From NCBI GenBank assembly GCA_009760855.2, contig WPIO01000001.1, forward strand, positions 11,973,501 to 12,037,500: DNA of 64,000 bases, written 5' to 3'. The notes under the pieces were generated by a model. The model was given only the letters and a program-made list of their open reading frames with translations, was not told the origin of the DNA and made no database searches. The DNA is from Cristatella mucedo. Lineage: Eukaryota; Bryozoa; Phylactolaemata; Cristatellidae. Below, piece by piece: positions 1-49,225 of this stretch (position 1 is its first letter; every line of letters starts with the position of its first letter). The position numbers were made by a program, and so were the translations under genes.

Positions 1-398
1 CTTCAGCTGCACCTCTTGCTTGCTCTATATATCGAGAGACGAGCATGTAGCCTGCACATGCTTTTGCAATAAAAGCTGCTCAGGCTTTTGGCACTCGAAA
101 GAAGCTCACCCTTGTTATCCCTAACTAAATGCTCGTGGCTTGGCAGAGTTTCAGACTGGGGACTCACATCACGTTCGACTGTCGGCAACGGTCGAGCTGA
201 TCATTTCTGCTTACAAGCACCTTGCTCACTTGTCAAGGATTGGCACCTCCCGACAGGTGGCCCAGTTTGGCTTTTAGTCGGTTCAACCAATGCATTCTTC
301 TTTGTTTGCTTAAAAAAAGTTCAGTTGCCTGCTGTGCACCATTTTTGGCAGGAACCGTGTTGACTACTCCAGAGTGTGCGTCGTGCTTTCTTCTGTAG

Positions 399-36992
<36,594 letters not shown>

Positions 36993-37255
36993 GCCACCCA
37001 TTGGGTGGCTGGCTGATGTGCGGCCGGCTGCTTCCTCTGCCACCGTGGCAGACCGCTTGGCTGAGGCTGTCGCCCGATCGGCGCCTGGCAGCAGAGCTTC
37101 GGCTGCAAAGTCGTTCCAGGAACCACCTCCTTTGCTCCATGGTACAGCCCACTGATGCTGCAGCCCACTGCCGCTCGCTCAGCTGCCGTGGCCCTCTGCA
37201 GTCAGTCAGGACGTCCACCGAAGCAATGCGTGCACAACGAAATGTTTGCATGGTC

Positions 37256-37303
37256 CTCCTCCTCCTCCTCCTCCTCCTCCTCCTCCTCCTCCTCTTCCTC
37301 ACG
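37256..37303 (+). repeat. CTC trinucleotide repeat
   Basis: About 14 CTC units in the probable HECW 3' UTR. Confidence 0.9.
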
Positions 37304-37785
37304 CTAACCCTCCTCCCACTTAACTCTCTTGCCGTGCAACAACCACCGCCTCGGGTGCTGCTGCCACTGGCGAACCCCGGCTGCTATTTGGCTTTGTGCA
37401 GCGATCTAGGCGGAGTGAGGGATAATCCCCGGCTGGGAACTGATCGGGGCATCGTCTTTCGGCTGCATTATGCCAATCACTTTTGCCCTAACTTCAGCCT
37501 GACTCTGTCAGCACGGCTCAAGCCAAACGTCGTCGCGGACTTACTGCACTGGCCTGTTTGTGCTTTGGCAGCTCAGGCTAGTCGTCGTAGGTGGCGCTGT
37601 GGCAGCCACCAACCCTCACCGGCCGGCGTCGCTATGTCCGGAGAGCCAGATGTGCTGAGCATTCCACAGCCGATATGGCTTCCGTGCAGCATTCCACAGC
37701 CGCTGTGGCTCCCAATCACACCGGACCGTGTGAGCAAGCTCCTTGGCAAGGCTCGCGAGATTCATACTCTTCAGTCCTGCATACT

Positions 37786-37811
37786 AATAAATTATATTTT
37801 TTGTAAATAAA
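37786..37811 (+). terminator. Two candidate polyadenylation signals
   Basis: AATAAA occurs at 37786-37791 and 37806-37811, followed by a T-rich tail. These are the first paired canonical hexamers I see downstream of the HECW stop, about 800 bases away. Assignment to this gene is inference. Confidence 0.5.
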
Positions 37812-37830
37812 ATCGTTTTTTGTTGCATCG

Positions 37831-40430
37831 CTGCTTCTCTGCGAACATCAGTTTGAAGACATGATCGCAACATGGCCGAGAAGAGGTATTGTCTGGGTAG
37901 TCCCAGCTCGTCCAAATCGTTGGTTGCATTATTTGCCTGCCCAAAACAAACACCTGATTCAGAGGTCAGTGCCTCGACCCAAAAGAAGGACGGCTTTGTG
38001 CTCACCTCTGAACTGTCAAGGATGCTTGAGCCGAGCTCGGCTGTTGGCCCACCGAGGAAAGCCGACTGCCAACAATTTTGGAATGGGGGAGGCTTCGCTC
38101 AGGTGCATCCTAGGCGTCCGGGTCTAGTCGATGTCTGCCATTTTAAGCTCCTCCACTCGGCTCTCCTGCTCCTTCTCGTCGTCGCACAGGAAGAATCAGA
38201 GAATGACCTGAACCGACCGCAGAGTCATCCTACCCCTCCCAGTCCGAGCACTGGCAAGGAAGGTTGCAGGCATTCTCTAGGTAAGGAAACTGCCGGTGCC
38301 GATCCTGGATAAGCAATGCTCCCGTTCGACTTGTCGAGGCGAACGGGAGCAAGGATGATACATTGATGATCAGGGTCCGGCAGCTTCGCCTTTCGCTGGT
38401 AGAATTCCTGGTGCTCTGCAGCCCACCGCGATGCCTTTTGTCCTTTTGTGGCTCTGTAGCTTCACCGGCGGCACCCTATTCACCATAATTTGCCTTTCTG
38501 CCATTTTGCTGTGCAAGCACCAGACCCAGGCTAGCCAAGGCTACTGTTTAACTGGTGCGAACTTCCGAGAACTCGTGCGGCTCTCAAAATCAACAAAAGC
38601 TCCGGCTTTGCCCGCCCACGGTCGACCGGAAGAAGACGTCTGACAAATGACGCACGCGAGGATTTTGAAGGAGAACTATGAGTCTAGGGCCAGCCACTGT
38701 CGACGCTTCGCTACCTAGTGAGGAGTTCAAGAGGGGTGGTGTCTGGTCAAGCTGCTCTCCAGGATCAGGGAGCTTCGTAGGCGACGCCAGAGCTTGATCT
38801 TCGTAAACTCCGATGACGCTTTATATTCATTCGATTCCATTCTTCTGTGTACATTTATTTGCCTTCCTGACGGCTAGGTGGTAAAACATTGCGGTCCCTG
38901 GGAAGTCAGCGCGATTTGCTTACCGTTTGGCTACGACTTGTTTTGCTGTGCAGGACCTTTCTATTTACCTCTATTCATGCACCCACTCTTTGAAGCCACC
39001 GCCGGCGTAGGCAGCTAGTTCCAGCCGAAAGGTGGCGCCTGCCTGTTTATTTCTTTCCGTACCCTGCATGTCAGCCACTCCGATGCACGGACGTACGGTG
39101 CTTGACGATTTCTCAAAAGCGTTTTCTGCTGAAAACTAAGTATTCGCTGGCGGCTCGCTCGGCAGCGTGTTTCGGGGCCGTTCGTAAACCACTGCTGGCT
39201 TCGGCCTTTGATGCATAATGTGTACGGTTTTTCGCCCAATAATATTCGCGAGGCGAGCCTACGGCATCGGTGAGTCAGGTCCGCACTGATGAGAAGCATG
39301 AAATTGTATAAAAAGGCAGCACTGGTTTTCGAGTCAACTCAGACGGCTGGTAAATACCGGTTTATCGTGCCAACGTCGGTGCTGCTTTAATGCTGGCGCC
39401 ATTCGATCTAGACTCATTTACTCACGCTCAATGTGCTGCCTTGAGACGTACCTTCGCTTTGCAGCTCAACACGATCTATCAATGAGTATCCCGTAGCCCT
39501 TAGCAACTCACTATCGATAGATACTTGCGATTTTATTCAGCACCGAGGCTCTCTCTCTACCCCTGCCCCTCCTATGAGGAATAGAGGAAATGGAATCGGA
39601 GCCTTCCAACAATGAGGCACGAGGCCTTGGTCGCACATTTCGGTGCTGATCGCCGACCTGCCAGTATAGCAACAGCCTCATTGCGATCGGCCTCATTTTG
39701 ATGGTAGACTGAACGCACGCGTGCGGGAGGAAGAGAGAGAGAGCGTCGCCATTGCTGTAGAGCCGTCGAGCGGTGATAAGAAGAAGTGCGTTCGTTTCTC
39801 GAAAGCGAGGGCGTCTCGGCGGCGACCTGCGCGAGTGGCTACTGGAGCTGCTGCAGCCTCGACAACTAAGTGTGGCAGCGAATAGAAATGACGAATGCTT
39901 TGGGTCGCCGCTGGGGGAAATCACTCCAGAATCCTATGCGTAAACCCGGCTCATTCCAATTGGCTGAGCTCAGGAGCACGCTCGACGGCCCACTGAGCTC
40001 GACGGTTCTTAATAGAATCGGCGCTCGTTGTTCGTCCTTGGGTTAAGCTCTACTTGGTCTCTCATAGGTATATAGGGCCTCGACACAGACTAAAACACTA
40101 AGACCCAGCATCTACTCCACCATCCATCCCGCCCGTGCCCCTCATGGGCTCTACCTCGGGTCCAACAGAACACACACCGAGGTCGCCGCCTCCCTCTTCG
40201 TTCCCCCAACATCCAATAGAAAACATCCTAGCAGAGGTCAGGTAAGTGTGTTCCAGGGGAAACCACTTATCTGCCACGCTGGTTGAAAGGAATAGTAAGA
40301 CAGTATTGTTTTGTAATGTTCTCTTACGCCGTCATTTTACGTGTAAGCCTCCATCTTGGGTATCCGTGGAATGTCCTTCATGTGCTCTAAGCTCTACGGC
40401 TCCTCATTAACGGGCTTCCTCTCCAGTACA
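37831..40430. other. Intergenic start, no recognised gene
   Basis: A 146-codon plus-strand frame at 37872-38312 has no motif. CpG content rises from about 39 kb. Hairpin at 38317. Nothing else identified. Confidence 0.4.
38317..38351. repeat. 12-bp inverted repeat
   Basis: TGCTCCCGTTCG at 38317-38328 and CGAACGGGAGCA at 38340-38351. Confidence 0.9.
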
Positions 40431-40506
40431 TGCAAAGTGCCAGACATAGAGCTTTACTTCTATTATGGAGTTATGCACATATGTTGTTTATTATTATTAT
40501 TATTTA
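40431..40506 (+). mobile_element. LINE 3' tail remnant
   Basis: GCAAAGTGCCAGACATAGAG followed by a TTATTA repeat: the family tail in degraded form. Confidence 0.5.
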
Positions 40507-40839
40507 CTGCAGGAATGCTACTCCGTTAACGCTGTGTAGGCTGGGTTTTTGTAGAATGAGTGGCCACACCTCACCCCCTCTCAGGATCGCTCGGGAACGA
40601 GTGTAGCCTCGAACTCAGCGACGGACCCGAGCCTCGCAGCAGCATGGCCGGAGCTGATAGGTCAGCCAATATCGATGGCGCCTCGGGTACAGCAGGGCTA
40701 GGGGTACGGGCGGCGTTGGTCACGAACCGACGAGCCCAGACGGCCCGGCCGTTCGTTTGCTTACGTTCTCGGTTTGACCAGCTCGAGACCGACCCCAACC
40801 CGACGGCTTTCTTAGCCGTACTGCTGCGAAGTAACCTGC

Positions 40840-41380
40840 TCACCTTCTCATCCAGCATCGAATCGACGTACAGATCCTCGGTCTGGCTTACGGTCGCTTC
40901 TCTCGCTTGCACCAGCTCTTCTGGTGATCGAGCCTTCAGCTCGCATGTACTCGCATGTACGTGAGAGTCTTTAATTCGCTTCCGGTTACGGTCATTACTA
41001 GCAATGAACTTGCACCTTTTCAAGTCTCGGCAAAAGACTCATCTGTTCTAGCATTCCTAGCATTTCCTTCCCATCTCCTCCTTCGTGAGCGTGCTCTTTT
41101 TTCTCCCGTGTGCCAAAAGTTTGTAACTAAGCAGGATTCAGAGCGTTTTAATAGCCACACACAGGTCCCACTAACCGGTGGGTGGCCATGATTGTTTTCA
41201 TGTTTGCTTTCGAATGCTGGACCAACCATAATACTTGCTTTCTTTTGCATGCTTCTCGCCGTGCTTTGTCATCAACTCTTGGTTAGCGATGTTATCCTGC
41301 AGCGCTTTATAGAGCGCCTGGATTGAATTATTCCTCATAGGGTGCTATGCAAATGATTTATTATCATTATTGTTTTCTTA
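40840..41380 (+). mobile_element. LINE remnant, 3' coding end and tail
   Basis: Short reading frames contain SSGDRAFSSHV and FNSLPVT, matching the GDRAFSSYAP and WNSLP blocks of the LINE C-terminus. The end has a GCGCTTTATAGAGCGCC stretch and a TTATTATCATTATT tail. Diverged from copies A-E. Confidence 0.6.
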
Positions 41381-42329
41381 GGAACCAGTTGCAGGTGAGG
41401 CGGAGAATTTAGACGCTAGATAGAGCTTTCGCTTCACCTCCTAGGTCCTGGACCTATCGTGCGCCCGCCGCGAAGGCAGTGAAGCTCTTGCTGCAGCGCC
41501 CACTTTACATCCGGCCGCTTTGTCAGACTAAAAGAAATGGCTGTCCATATCTTGCTTTGAATGACGCCGACCTATAGCTATTTCAGATGTCGCACTGCTC
41601 GGGCTTTGATGCGAAGTTAAGTTCTACTGAAAAGACGCCGACTTGGATCCCGCCGCCGCCAATTCTAGAGCGTCTTTTCCAGCCGCTCAGGGTTAGCTCA
41701 TCATCGTGTTCTTTTTCTTTCGCTCTGCCCCAAGTGCTATGCACGCTCGCCTTTTTGCGAAAGGCGTACTTCGCCTTTCGCCTCGACAAGTGGGTGCGAA
41801 GTAGTGCAAGCAAGCCCTTCCCGCCGAACAAGAAGGAACTCCACACTTCAACGCCGCTCTCGGTCGTTGAGACTTTGCCGGGCCGATCCGAGCCGCCGAA
41901 CGCGGAGACCCCGCGATTCTGTTAAGGGAATTAACTACAATTAGATACGCGTTCGACGCGATTTACTTGGGTTCATAAGTTCAGGCGTCCGACGGGTCTC
42001 GAAAATGGCGGCCACTGCACCGAAGCGGAACTCGCGCAGGCGGTGTAGGGCAGCAGCGCAAAATGGGAGCCATTTCCCGCTGGTGGTGGCTCTGTACAGA
42101 AACGGCCGCAGAGCGGATAAAGGCAGTGCGGCTTGCTGTCTTGAGACTTTCCGGCGGCCTGGCTGCCCAGCGGCAGGTGGCGTGTTCTCCTCCTGAATCT
42201 CGCGGCTTCTTGTGTGGTTCCTTGCTTGTGCGTATTTCTTCAATGAGCCCTACTTCTAAGGCAGCCGTCAGTGCTTTTTCCCCCCATTCGAGCGCTGCTC
42301 TCCTAATGCTACCGTCCACTCCTCTGAGC

Positions 42330-43160
42330 AACTGCTAGGTGTCTTGTTCCAAAGTGACCTTTTGTTAGACGACCACATCGGCTCCACAATCCAGTCTGCC
42401 TACTTTCAGCTACATAGCATTGCTAAAATTCGGGCTTGTTTAGACAGGGATATCACATCTCAGTTGGTTCATGCATTTGACTTCTGGAACTCACTGCTTG
42501 CTGGTCTACCGGCATGTGCAATCAGGCGCTTATAGCTGGTGCAAAACTCTGCAGCTAGGCTTGTCTGTCGTGAGCGTCGCAGTTGCCACATTACTCCACT
42601 TCTCGCCGACCTGCACTGGCTACCAGTCAAGCAACGGATTGACTTCAAAGGTTTTGTCGCTCACTTTTAGGTCACTTCATTCTTTGGCTCCAGCCTATCT
42701 CTCAGATATACTCCCCCCGTCAGGTCAAGCATCGCACCACCCGCTTTTCGGAATCCAACAGTCTAGAAATACCTCGTACAAACCTCAAATCCTTTGGAGA
42801 CCGTGCATTTAGTTCGTATGCTCCCAAAGCCTGGAACTCCCACCCGACGCATCAGAGCATCCTCTGACTTGACCACATTTAAAAAGAACTTAAAAACACC
42901 TATTTTGGACAGCATTCAGTGGGTCCCTGCGATTTTTCCTTTATGTGCTTATGCGTGCTGACACTGTTGCATGCTGCCACTAACCACACTTGCATGCTGA
43001 CCCTGTGCACGTCACCCCTAACTATGTTATTCTTGCTGTTTATCAAGCACGATACCACTCGCCATTCGAATGTGTTCCCCTTGCAGCAAATGTAAAGCGC
43101 CTTGAAAGAGATTGAGTTCTCTGAGGACGCTTTATCAAGTGTATTATTATTATTATTATC
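42330..43160 (+). mobile_element. LINE copy E, 5'-truncated, closest in sequence to copy B
   Basis: Starts at the LGVLFQSDLLLDDHIGST block, contains RACLDRDITSQLVHAF, LLAGLPACAIRRL and GDRAFSSYAPKAWNS in shifted frames, and ends ATGTAAAGCGCCTTGAAAGA with a TTA repeat. It is a CpG-poor island inside CpG-rich DNA. Confidence 0.9.
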
Positions 43161-44465
43161 ATAAGCCAATTTCTTAACTTCAACAAAAACTTGGCGTGCT
43201 GCAGGGCAATTAGACTCCATATTATTATTACCGCTTCGAGACTCTTCGCCGGCAGGGGGAGCGAGAATAAACGACTGATTCAAACGCACCGTGGCGGCTC
43301 CTGAGGCGAAGTCCTCGCGCACACGAGCACGCACGCACACGCGGCACTCGTAACAGGTGCTAGCTAGTCCATACAGACGCACGCGAGAAGCGCAACCGAC
43401 CGACCGGCGGAGTGACCGACAGCAGGCGCTGGCCGCACATCGAAAGGTCAACCTCTGGCGAGTCTCGTGCCGCCGCGATGCACGCACGCACGCACGTCGG
43501 TCGGCGGTGGCAGAGCGTCGCAGCAAAAACAAGAGAGAGCTCCTTTGACGACTTCATTTAACCTTCGTCCTTTCAGGCTATCGTAGATATCGTGTGCTCC
43601 GATCGACGGCCGTCGCCTGCGCGCCGAGCAGCACCGGCCGTAAACCAAATGCAGCTCTCATTTCGAAGCCGCGCAGCGAAACTATCGGGCTCGAAGCCCA
43701 GGGTGCAACTTAGCTGAACTTCTTGAATCTGTGCTTCCTTTTTATTCCATCTAAACCACAGATTACGACGAATCCGGCTCCCGGTCATCATCATAATGCT
43801 CGAATCGTTGGCACTCTCGCGTCGCTACCTAGCCGCTCCGGCTAGCCGAGTTTCAATGCAAGCTCATCGACGGCTCCTCGACGCGCTATTCACGCTTTAT
43901 GCTTTTGGCGGCTGGGCATTGGTCGCTTTGACCATTCCGTCGCAAGACGTTCAAGAGCGGACCGCACTGGCGTTTGGTGAGAATCGGCCATCCATTGTAG
44001 GACGTTCGCCCCGTTCGGCACGCACGCCGGGTTAGCGCATCCGCGCTTGTCCTCTCCACGCCCTCCCGATATAACCGATTGGACAAGAAAAGGCCGATAA
44101 TAATAATAGGACTCTGCAACTTAGTGCTCCCGGAGCAACCCACGCACTGCACGCATGCTGTTAGTAAGCACGTCTTTCGCATCGGAGCAGCGGAAAACTG
44201 GCGAGCGCCGATCAGAGATGGATAATGGCTCCCAAAGGGGCGGGCATTCCGGATGTGGGGTTCGAACTCGAGGAGGGCCGGGGCTCGTTTCGAGCAATGC
44301 AGCCGAGCGGCTGGCTCTCTGCTAAGACCGAGCGCACGACGTGCCTCGCAGCCGCTCGAGCTGTCAGCCGGCGTAAAAGCGGCGATGAAACCGTTCGCTG
44401 AGAAAACTAGCGTAAACGAGTGTGCATCTCCGTCAGCAAATCCACAGAGACAAAGTGGGTGATAC

Positions 44466-44600
44466 GCAGGAGAGTCTTCCTATAGTGCATCCAACGCCTA
44501 AGCTGCTTTCGGTAGTCAACAGACTTTCTCTCATGCAACAAATAGACCTGCGGAGCAAGAGCTTCTGTCGCCAACGGTCTTTAAGCTAAAAATGAATTAA
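44466..44600 (-). mobile_element. LINE remnant, second family (minus strand)
   Basis: Shares AGCTGCTTTCG and TCGCCAA-GTCTTTA blocks, in the same order, with the minus-strand fragment at 2320-2830. The minus strand reads LKTVGDR. Short and tentative. Confidence 0.4.
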
Positions 44601-45184
44601 CGTGGTTAGTTATCGTTCGTGATTGTGCGATTATACAGCTAGTTTCAGCCAGCTCCTGCCGTCAGGTCCTCTACGTCCATTACGTCTAGGTCAATTACGC
44701 AGCACCGTAACCCCAGCGCCAAAACCCTTATGCTCTTTAACAAGATAAATTCAGCGAAGTTGTAACGGTGGCAGAAACCGTAGCAGTTCGTCTAGGTGTG
44801 AAGGAGCAAAGCCGCGGCGGGCGGGCCTCGTGGGTCAGAGTAAGAATTTCGCTTAACCTAGCGATCCAGCACAAATTTCCAAGTCTCGTAAAGGAAAGCC
44901 AAGGGCGTACGCTGCTGGCGCGGGACGCGTGGGCGGCGATGCAGCGAAGCGAAGAACGCGCCGTCGGCGCTGCCTTGCCAATCGTTTGCCGAGCGGCGGC
45001 GGTTTCGTGCGCGTTTTCGCGAGCAGAGCTTTACGCGTATGAGAAGTTCGCCAAGTTCGCGGCTTCGGTTTACGCCTTTCGTCCAAGGTGCAGCGGCGGA
45101 GTCGAGTACCCGCCGAGTACTTCGTTTGCATCCCTGTCGGCGAACGGCGCGCGCGCAGCATCGAGCAAGCAGGGAAAGCGTCGT

Positions 45185-45218
45185 CGCCGGCAGGTGCGAA
45201 CCGTCGCACCTGCCGGCG
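45185..45218. repeat. 15-bp inverted repeat
   Basis: CGCCGGCAGGTGCGA and its complement with loop ACCG. Confidence 0.9.
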
Positions 45219-45819
45219 GTGACGAGCGGCGAATCGACGCGGCGAGCGCTCGACTCCCCGGTCGATTTGCCACGTGCTAATCCCGCGCAAGCCGTTCACC
45301 CGCAGCTGCGCCATCCGTCTGCGAAGACAATGACTCAATAGTCTGAAAGCAGCCACTCTCACGACGTCGAGTGTGAGGCAGCAGTCTGCGAGCTTGCGAA
45401 AACAGTCCTTGTGTACACTGGTAAGTGACTCACGCAGGAACCGCGTCTCAGCGACTTTGCAGGTCGCCCGCACAAGCCCTTAGGCGGCGGGTGGAGGGGG
45501 GGGGTAGTGGCTAGTCAATGCGATGCGCTCGCGCCAGAGACTATTGCCGAACGCCAATCTTTAAATCTAGCTGGCTGGCGCGACCTACTGATACTAACAG
45601 TAGTAATTCGCATAGCGATCTAAATATTCATTGCATTGCTCCTGGTAGCAGCAGTGGCCATCGCCCGCGCGAAATGTTGCCGGGTGAGGAATGCATTGAC
45701 AGGAAGAAGCGAAAGCTTCTCGTTAGGAGTTGGCAACGGCGGCTTTCCGTCGACAACTGATAGTTATCGTAGTAGAGTTCGTTGGGAATGCGGCGGGCAT
45801 TTTTCAAGGTACAGGTCTT

Positions 45820-45958
45820 CTAGAATAAGGTGCTCGCCGCGAACCGAGGTCAAGGTTAGTATATATTTTAAGACTGAGGTTGTGGGCTCCAGACCCGTGG
45901 CATATGTGAAGCGCCTGAATGGAGATTGCGTTATCTTAGGGCACTTAACAAATTAGTT
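45820..45958 (+). mobile_element. SINE-B copy
   Basis: Plus strand: AATAAGGTGCTCGCC head remnant, GACTGAGGTTGTGGGCTCCA, GTGGCATATGTGAAGCGCCT, GAGATTGCGTTATCTTAGGG, CACTTAACAAAT. Confidence 0.75.
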
Positions 45959-46622
45959 ATATTTATTTCCCTGATTTGAGTAAATTGGGTTCGTCTCGTA
46001 GAAAGCGCGTCTCTTTTTGGCCCCACACTTTAAGGCGAGTTCTGGTCACGCCCGCCCAACGTCAAATGTTTGGCCCCTCAGCGAAAACAAAAATTCTCGC
46101 AACAGAGGCCTGTTTCGGTAATTTGGACGCCCTGGCCCCGCAGCAGCGCAGCGAGCTCGCGACACGCTTTGCCAACGACGGTGAGCGCGAGCTGACCCCG
46201 CGAGCTGCTGCTGCTGCCTCTAAGCGGCCACGCAACTCGCCACCGACGTCTTTCGACATTCGCGAAGCGAATTTTTTTTGGTGGCCACAAAGCCTCGCTA
46301 ATTTAGGCGCCGGTGCGGCGCGCAGGGATTCCTTAAAAGCGACGCTGAAATCTCGCCGCACTCGCACGGCTGCAGAGCGAACCCCGTAGCCAGGCTACTA
46401 GCGGGGCGCCGATGAAGCGCCGCGGAGCCCGGGTCGACCGCTCCAAAACGGAACTCAAAATGCAATTACGCTCAGACAGAGGCGCGCCTAAGGATGGGCC
46501 GCGCTCGCGACAGCCGAGACTTCAGTCGCCGGGTGGCGTGGAGAACAGTGCGGCGGCGGCGGCGGTACGGACCGGAGCGGCGCCGGCGGAGCTCTAGCCA
46601 CGCCACGAATCGGCTGCTCACG

Positions 46623-46623
46623 G

Positions 46624-46673
<50 letters not shown>
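46623..46673 (+). repeat. CT microsatellite
   Basis: About 24 CT units in intergenic, CpG-rich DNA. Confidence 0.95.
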
Positions 46674-46677
<4 letters not shown>

Positions 46678-47370
46678 GTGCCGTAGCCGCATTCTAGATT
46701 GATCTAGGCGCGTGCAAGTGGTGGCCACGCAGACGAGCGGCTCCTCTTTGATCTCGCCCGGTCCATATAAGGCTCGAAACTCTTGCCTTCTTGTAGCACC
46801 TTTGGAAGACGCGAGCTATTTTCGCAGCTTTCTAAGAGCTCGCTGTTTCATTAGTGGTGTGCGGCTTCAGCGCCCGGACTGAAATAGGCCTCAACGGCAG
46901 CACTCGCCAAGGTGCTCGTCTCAGCCGACGTGCGGCGGCGGATGCGGTTGAAGCCTTGTCTGTATTGCGGCTAGCGACTCGTAGGTGCAGCGCCACTGCA
47001 CGCAGCTCTGCCGACAGCAGTAGAGCGCGGCAGCGACGAAGAGCGAACGTACCTTTAACTTAACGAGTCCATATCCATAGCATTTATAATAATGTCTATT
47101 TGACAGCAACGGGGGGCTACGTGAGTTCAACGGTTGCCACGACGCAACCAATGGCTCCTTGGCCTAGAGCTCCAATCCTCTCAAAAGCCAATGCCAACTC
47201 CAGAAGCACAACTGACCTTATATACTTCGTCGACTTTTATGCGGCCTCGGCCGTAAGTTATCGGCGTTATTGGTTCCTGTCCGCTACAATTTTGAAACCG
47301 CTAATAATGCAATGTCAGTCGTAGTCTGGCCGACTTGGCACGCTAACTTTTCAGCGTGAACGCATGGTCT

Positions 47371-47540
47371 TCGGTCTTACGTCCTGGACGTAAGGTAGGT
47401 GCGTGCTCTGCCCGATCTAGGTCACGCGGGCTCGAGTCCTGCAGTTGGGCGATCTTTTATTGCCCACTGCAAGCGGCGGCGATAGCCATGAAGGCTCTTC
47501 TTCCGTTATATACAGGAGGCTATTAAATCAGCTTACAAAG
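47371..47540 (+). mobile_element. SINE-A copy
   Basis: Plus strand: a degraded A-box half, then CACGCGGGCTCGAGTCCTGC (B-box-like), TTTTATTGCCCACTGCAAGC, GGCGATAGCCATGAAGGCTC and GAGGCTATTAAATCAGCTTA. Confidence 0.75.
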
Positions 47541-48957
47541 AGGCCTTCGCCGGCCGGCCGGCCGGCCGGGGACGGGGCGCACTCGGACACTAGGTGCTGT
47601 GGCGACTCGCGGACTGTCGCGTTTCGATCGGCCAAGCGAGGAAGCAGCGCACGCGGTCTTGGCTGTCGCATGCGGCGCGACGCGATTACGGGGTGGGGGG
47701 GCGGTGCTTTTTCGCGCGGTGCGGTCGAGCAGTCGTCGTAGGGCGCCGCAGGCAGAGCTCAGCGCTCGCCAGCAGCCGGCGGCCTGGCGTATTTACTCTT
47801 TAAAAGGCTGCTTATTAACGCACAAAAACCTACAGTTGGAATAATACAGAACGCAGAGAACATAAGCAATATTTGTGAAGGGGGCGCGCCATTGCTTTTT
47901 CCCTCGGCTCCCCTGGGTCTAGGTGGTGTCGGCCGAGTTTGGGATACGCCGTGCAAAGGTGACAAGCCTAGCCACGTGACAGCCGAAGCCGGGCTTCCAT
48001 TTAGGTTGCTCTCAGAACCTTGTCGAAATCCTGAAAGGAAAAAATTCTAATGCAGAATAAATTCGACTAAGCAAACGGATATCGCATAGGAAATATTGTT
48101 GGATGAGAAGGATTCCATTTTTTCTCCATCTCTGATGAAAAGAATGGAAAACCTCTACGTGAGCGCAAGCTCGAATGGTTATGCTGATACGCTTGGGAGG
48201 AAATAATGCATTAAGCGAGGCAATAGATTGTCCGTGTGAAAAATGTGAAAAAAATGTACTAGCGCAGGGAGGATCCATACACACAGCCATCTCATTTAGA
48301 TAGCTTCAACTTGGTGCTAAACTGAGCACAGCTTGTAAGATTCGGATGGCATGCACAGTGTAACCTTACAGCACCAGACGTGCGAAAGCCGAAATCCTGT
48401 CTACATGCAAGCGTCGTCTCCCACCGGAAGCCAAGAGGCGATAGATGTTGCCCCGGTCGGGATCTAAAGCCAAACGAGCTCGGCGCGTTCGTAGCAGCGC
48501 GACGCCGCCTCCTGCTTGCGGCTCCTAGCAGTTACAACAGGGCTGGGTTGGTCAGCGAGGTCAGCTGCGTTTTCTCGCGATCGACAACAAGTGGAATTGA
48601 GCTGGAATCGGATATCAGCTATATTTGGGCAGTATACAGGAAAGTGAGGGGATCGCATGCTGTATACCCAAACACTCGATCTCATTCAAACGGAGTACTC
48701 TATCTTATTTACAAGCTACAGCGAATCGCTTATAGGTGCGAGAAGTCAAAGAACTCTTTACTACCCGATCTCGAAAGGGCTGCTGCGCCTGGGTGTGACC
48801 TGAGCGTACGCTCTAACACCCGAGCGGAATTCGAGACAGCAGGTCGATCCTAGGGTGAAGAGAGACTCCTTTTAGCTAAATGCCAAGCCAACGTGCGGCG
48901 ATTTAACGTGACGTCACGACATCTTCCGACATGCTATTTAAATAAGCTAAAATCCCT

Positions 48958-49225
48958 CCTAATAATAATTATTATAATAATAATACTCTTGCTATAGAAC
49001 ACTCTGAGAACTCAATCGCTTTCTATGCACTTCACATCTGCTGCAAAGGAAGCACGATCGTATGGTTGGTTAGTGGTAGCACGCTCAATGAAAAACAAGA
49101 ATAACAGGGTTTGGGGTGACCTGCACAAGGTAGACATGCAAGTACGGTTAATGGCGGTATGCACACTGTCAGCACGCATAAGCACATAAAGGACGAGTCA
49201 CAGGGACTCACTAAATGCTCTAATA
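48958..49225 (-). mobile_element. LINE 3' tail, minus strand
   Basis: Reverse complement of the LINE end: an AATAATTATTATAATAATAA tail, then ACTCTGAGAACTCAATCGCT, and at the far end CACTGTCAGCACGCATAAGC and GGGACTCACTAAATGC, matching the 3' UTR of copies A, B and E. 5'-truncated. Confidence 0.8.

Larger units (their letters stand above)
36993..37830 (+). other. Probable HECW 3' UTR
   Basis: From the stop codon to two AATAAA hexamers (37786-37791 and 37806-37811) followed by a T-rich stretch. It contains a CTC trinucleotide repeat (37256-37303) and a near-duplicate 29-base segment at 37660-37711. A long plus-strand reading frame across 36839-37810 is a chance extension through the last exon and the CTC repeat. 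Confidence 0.5.
43161..48957. other. CpG-rich intergenic block, no convincing gene
   Basis: Long frames occur on both strands (44768-45280 plus, 44853-45473 minus, 45976-46389 plus) but overlap antisense, are Ala/Arg-rich and lack motifs, as expected from high GC. Contains the LINE remnant at 44466, the SINE-B at 45820, the SINE-A at 47371, the CT repeat at 46623 and a GGCC repeat at 47553-47571. Confidence 0.45.

Noticed and set aside
160-230. Possible first half of the WW domain (DWGLTSRSTVGNGRADHF)
   Set aside because: Has a Trp and a GNGR turn after a CAG acceptor, but the spacing is wrong and no donor of the needed phase follows.
44768-45473. Overlapping 170- and 206-codon frames on opposite strands
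   Set aside because: Long antisense pairs are expected in GC-rich DNA; Ala/Arg-rich with no domain.
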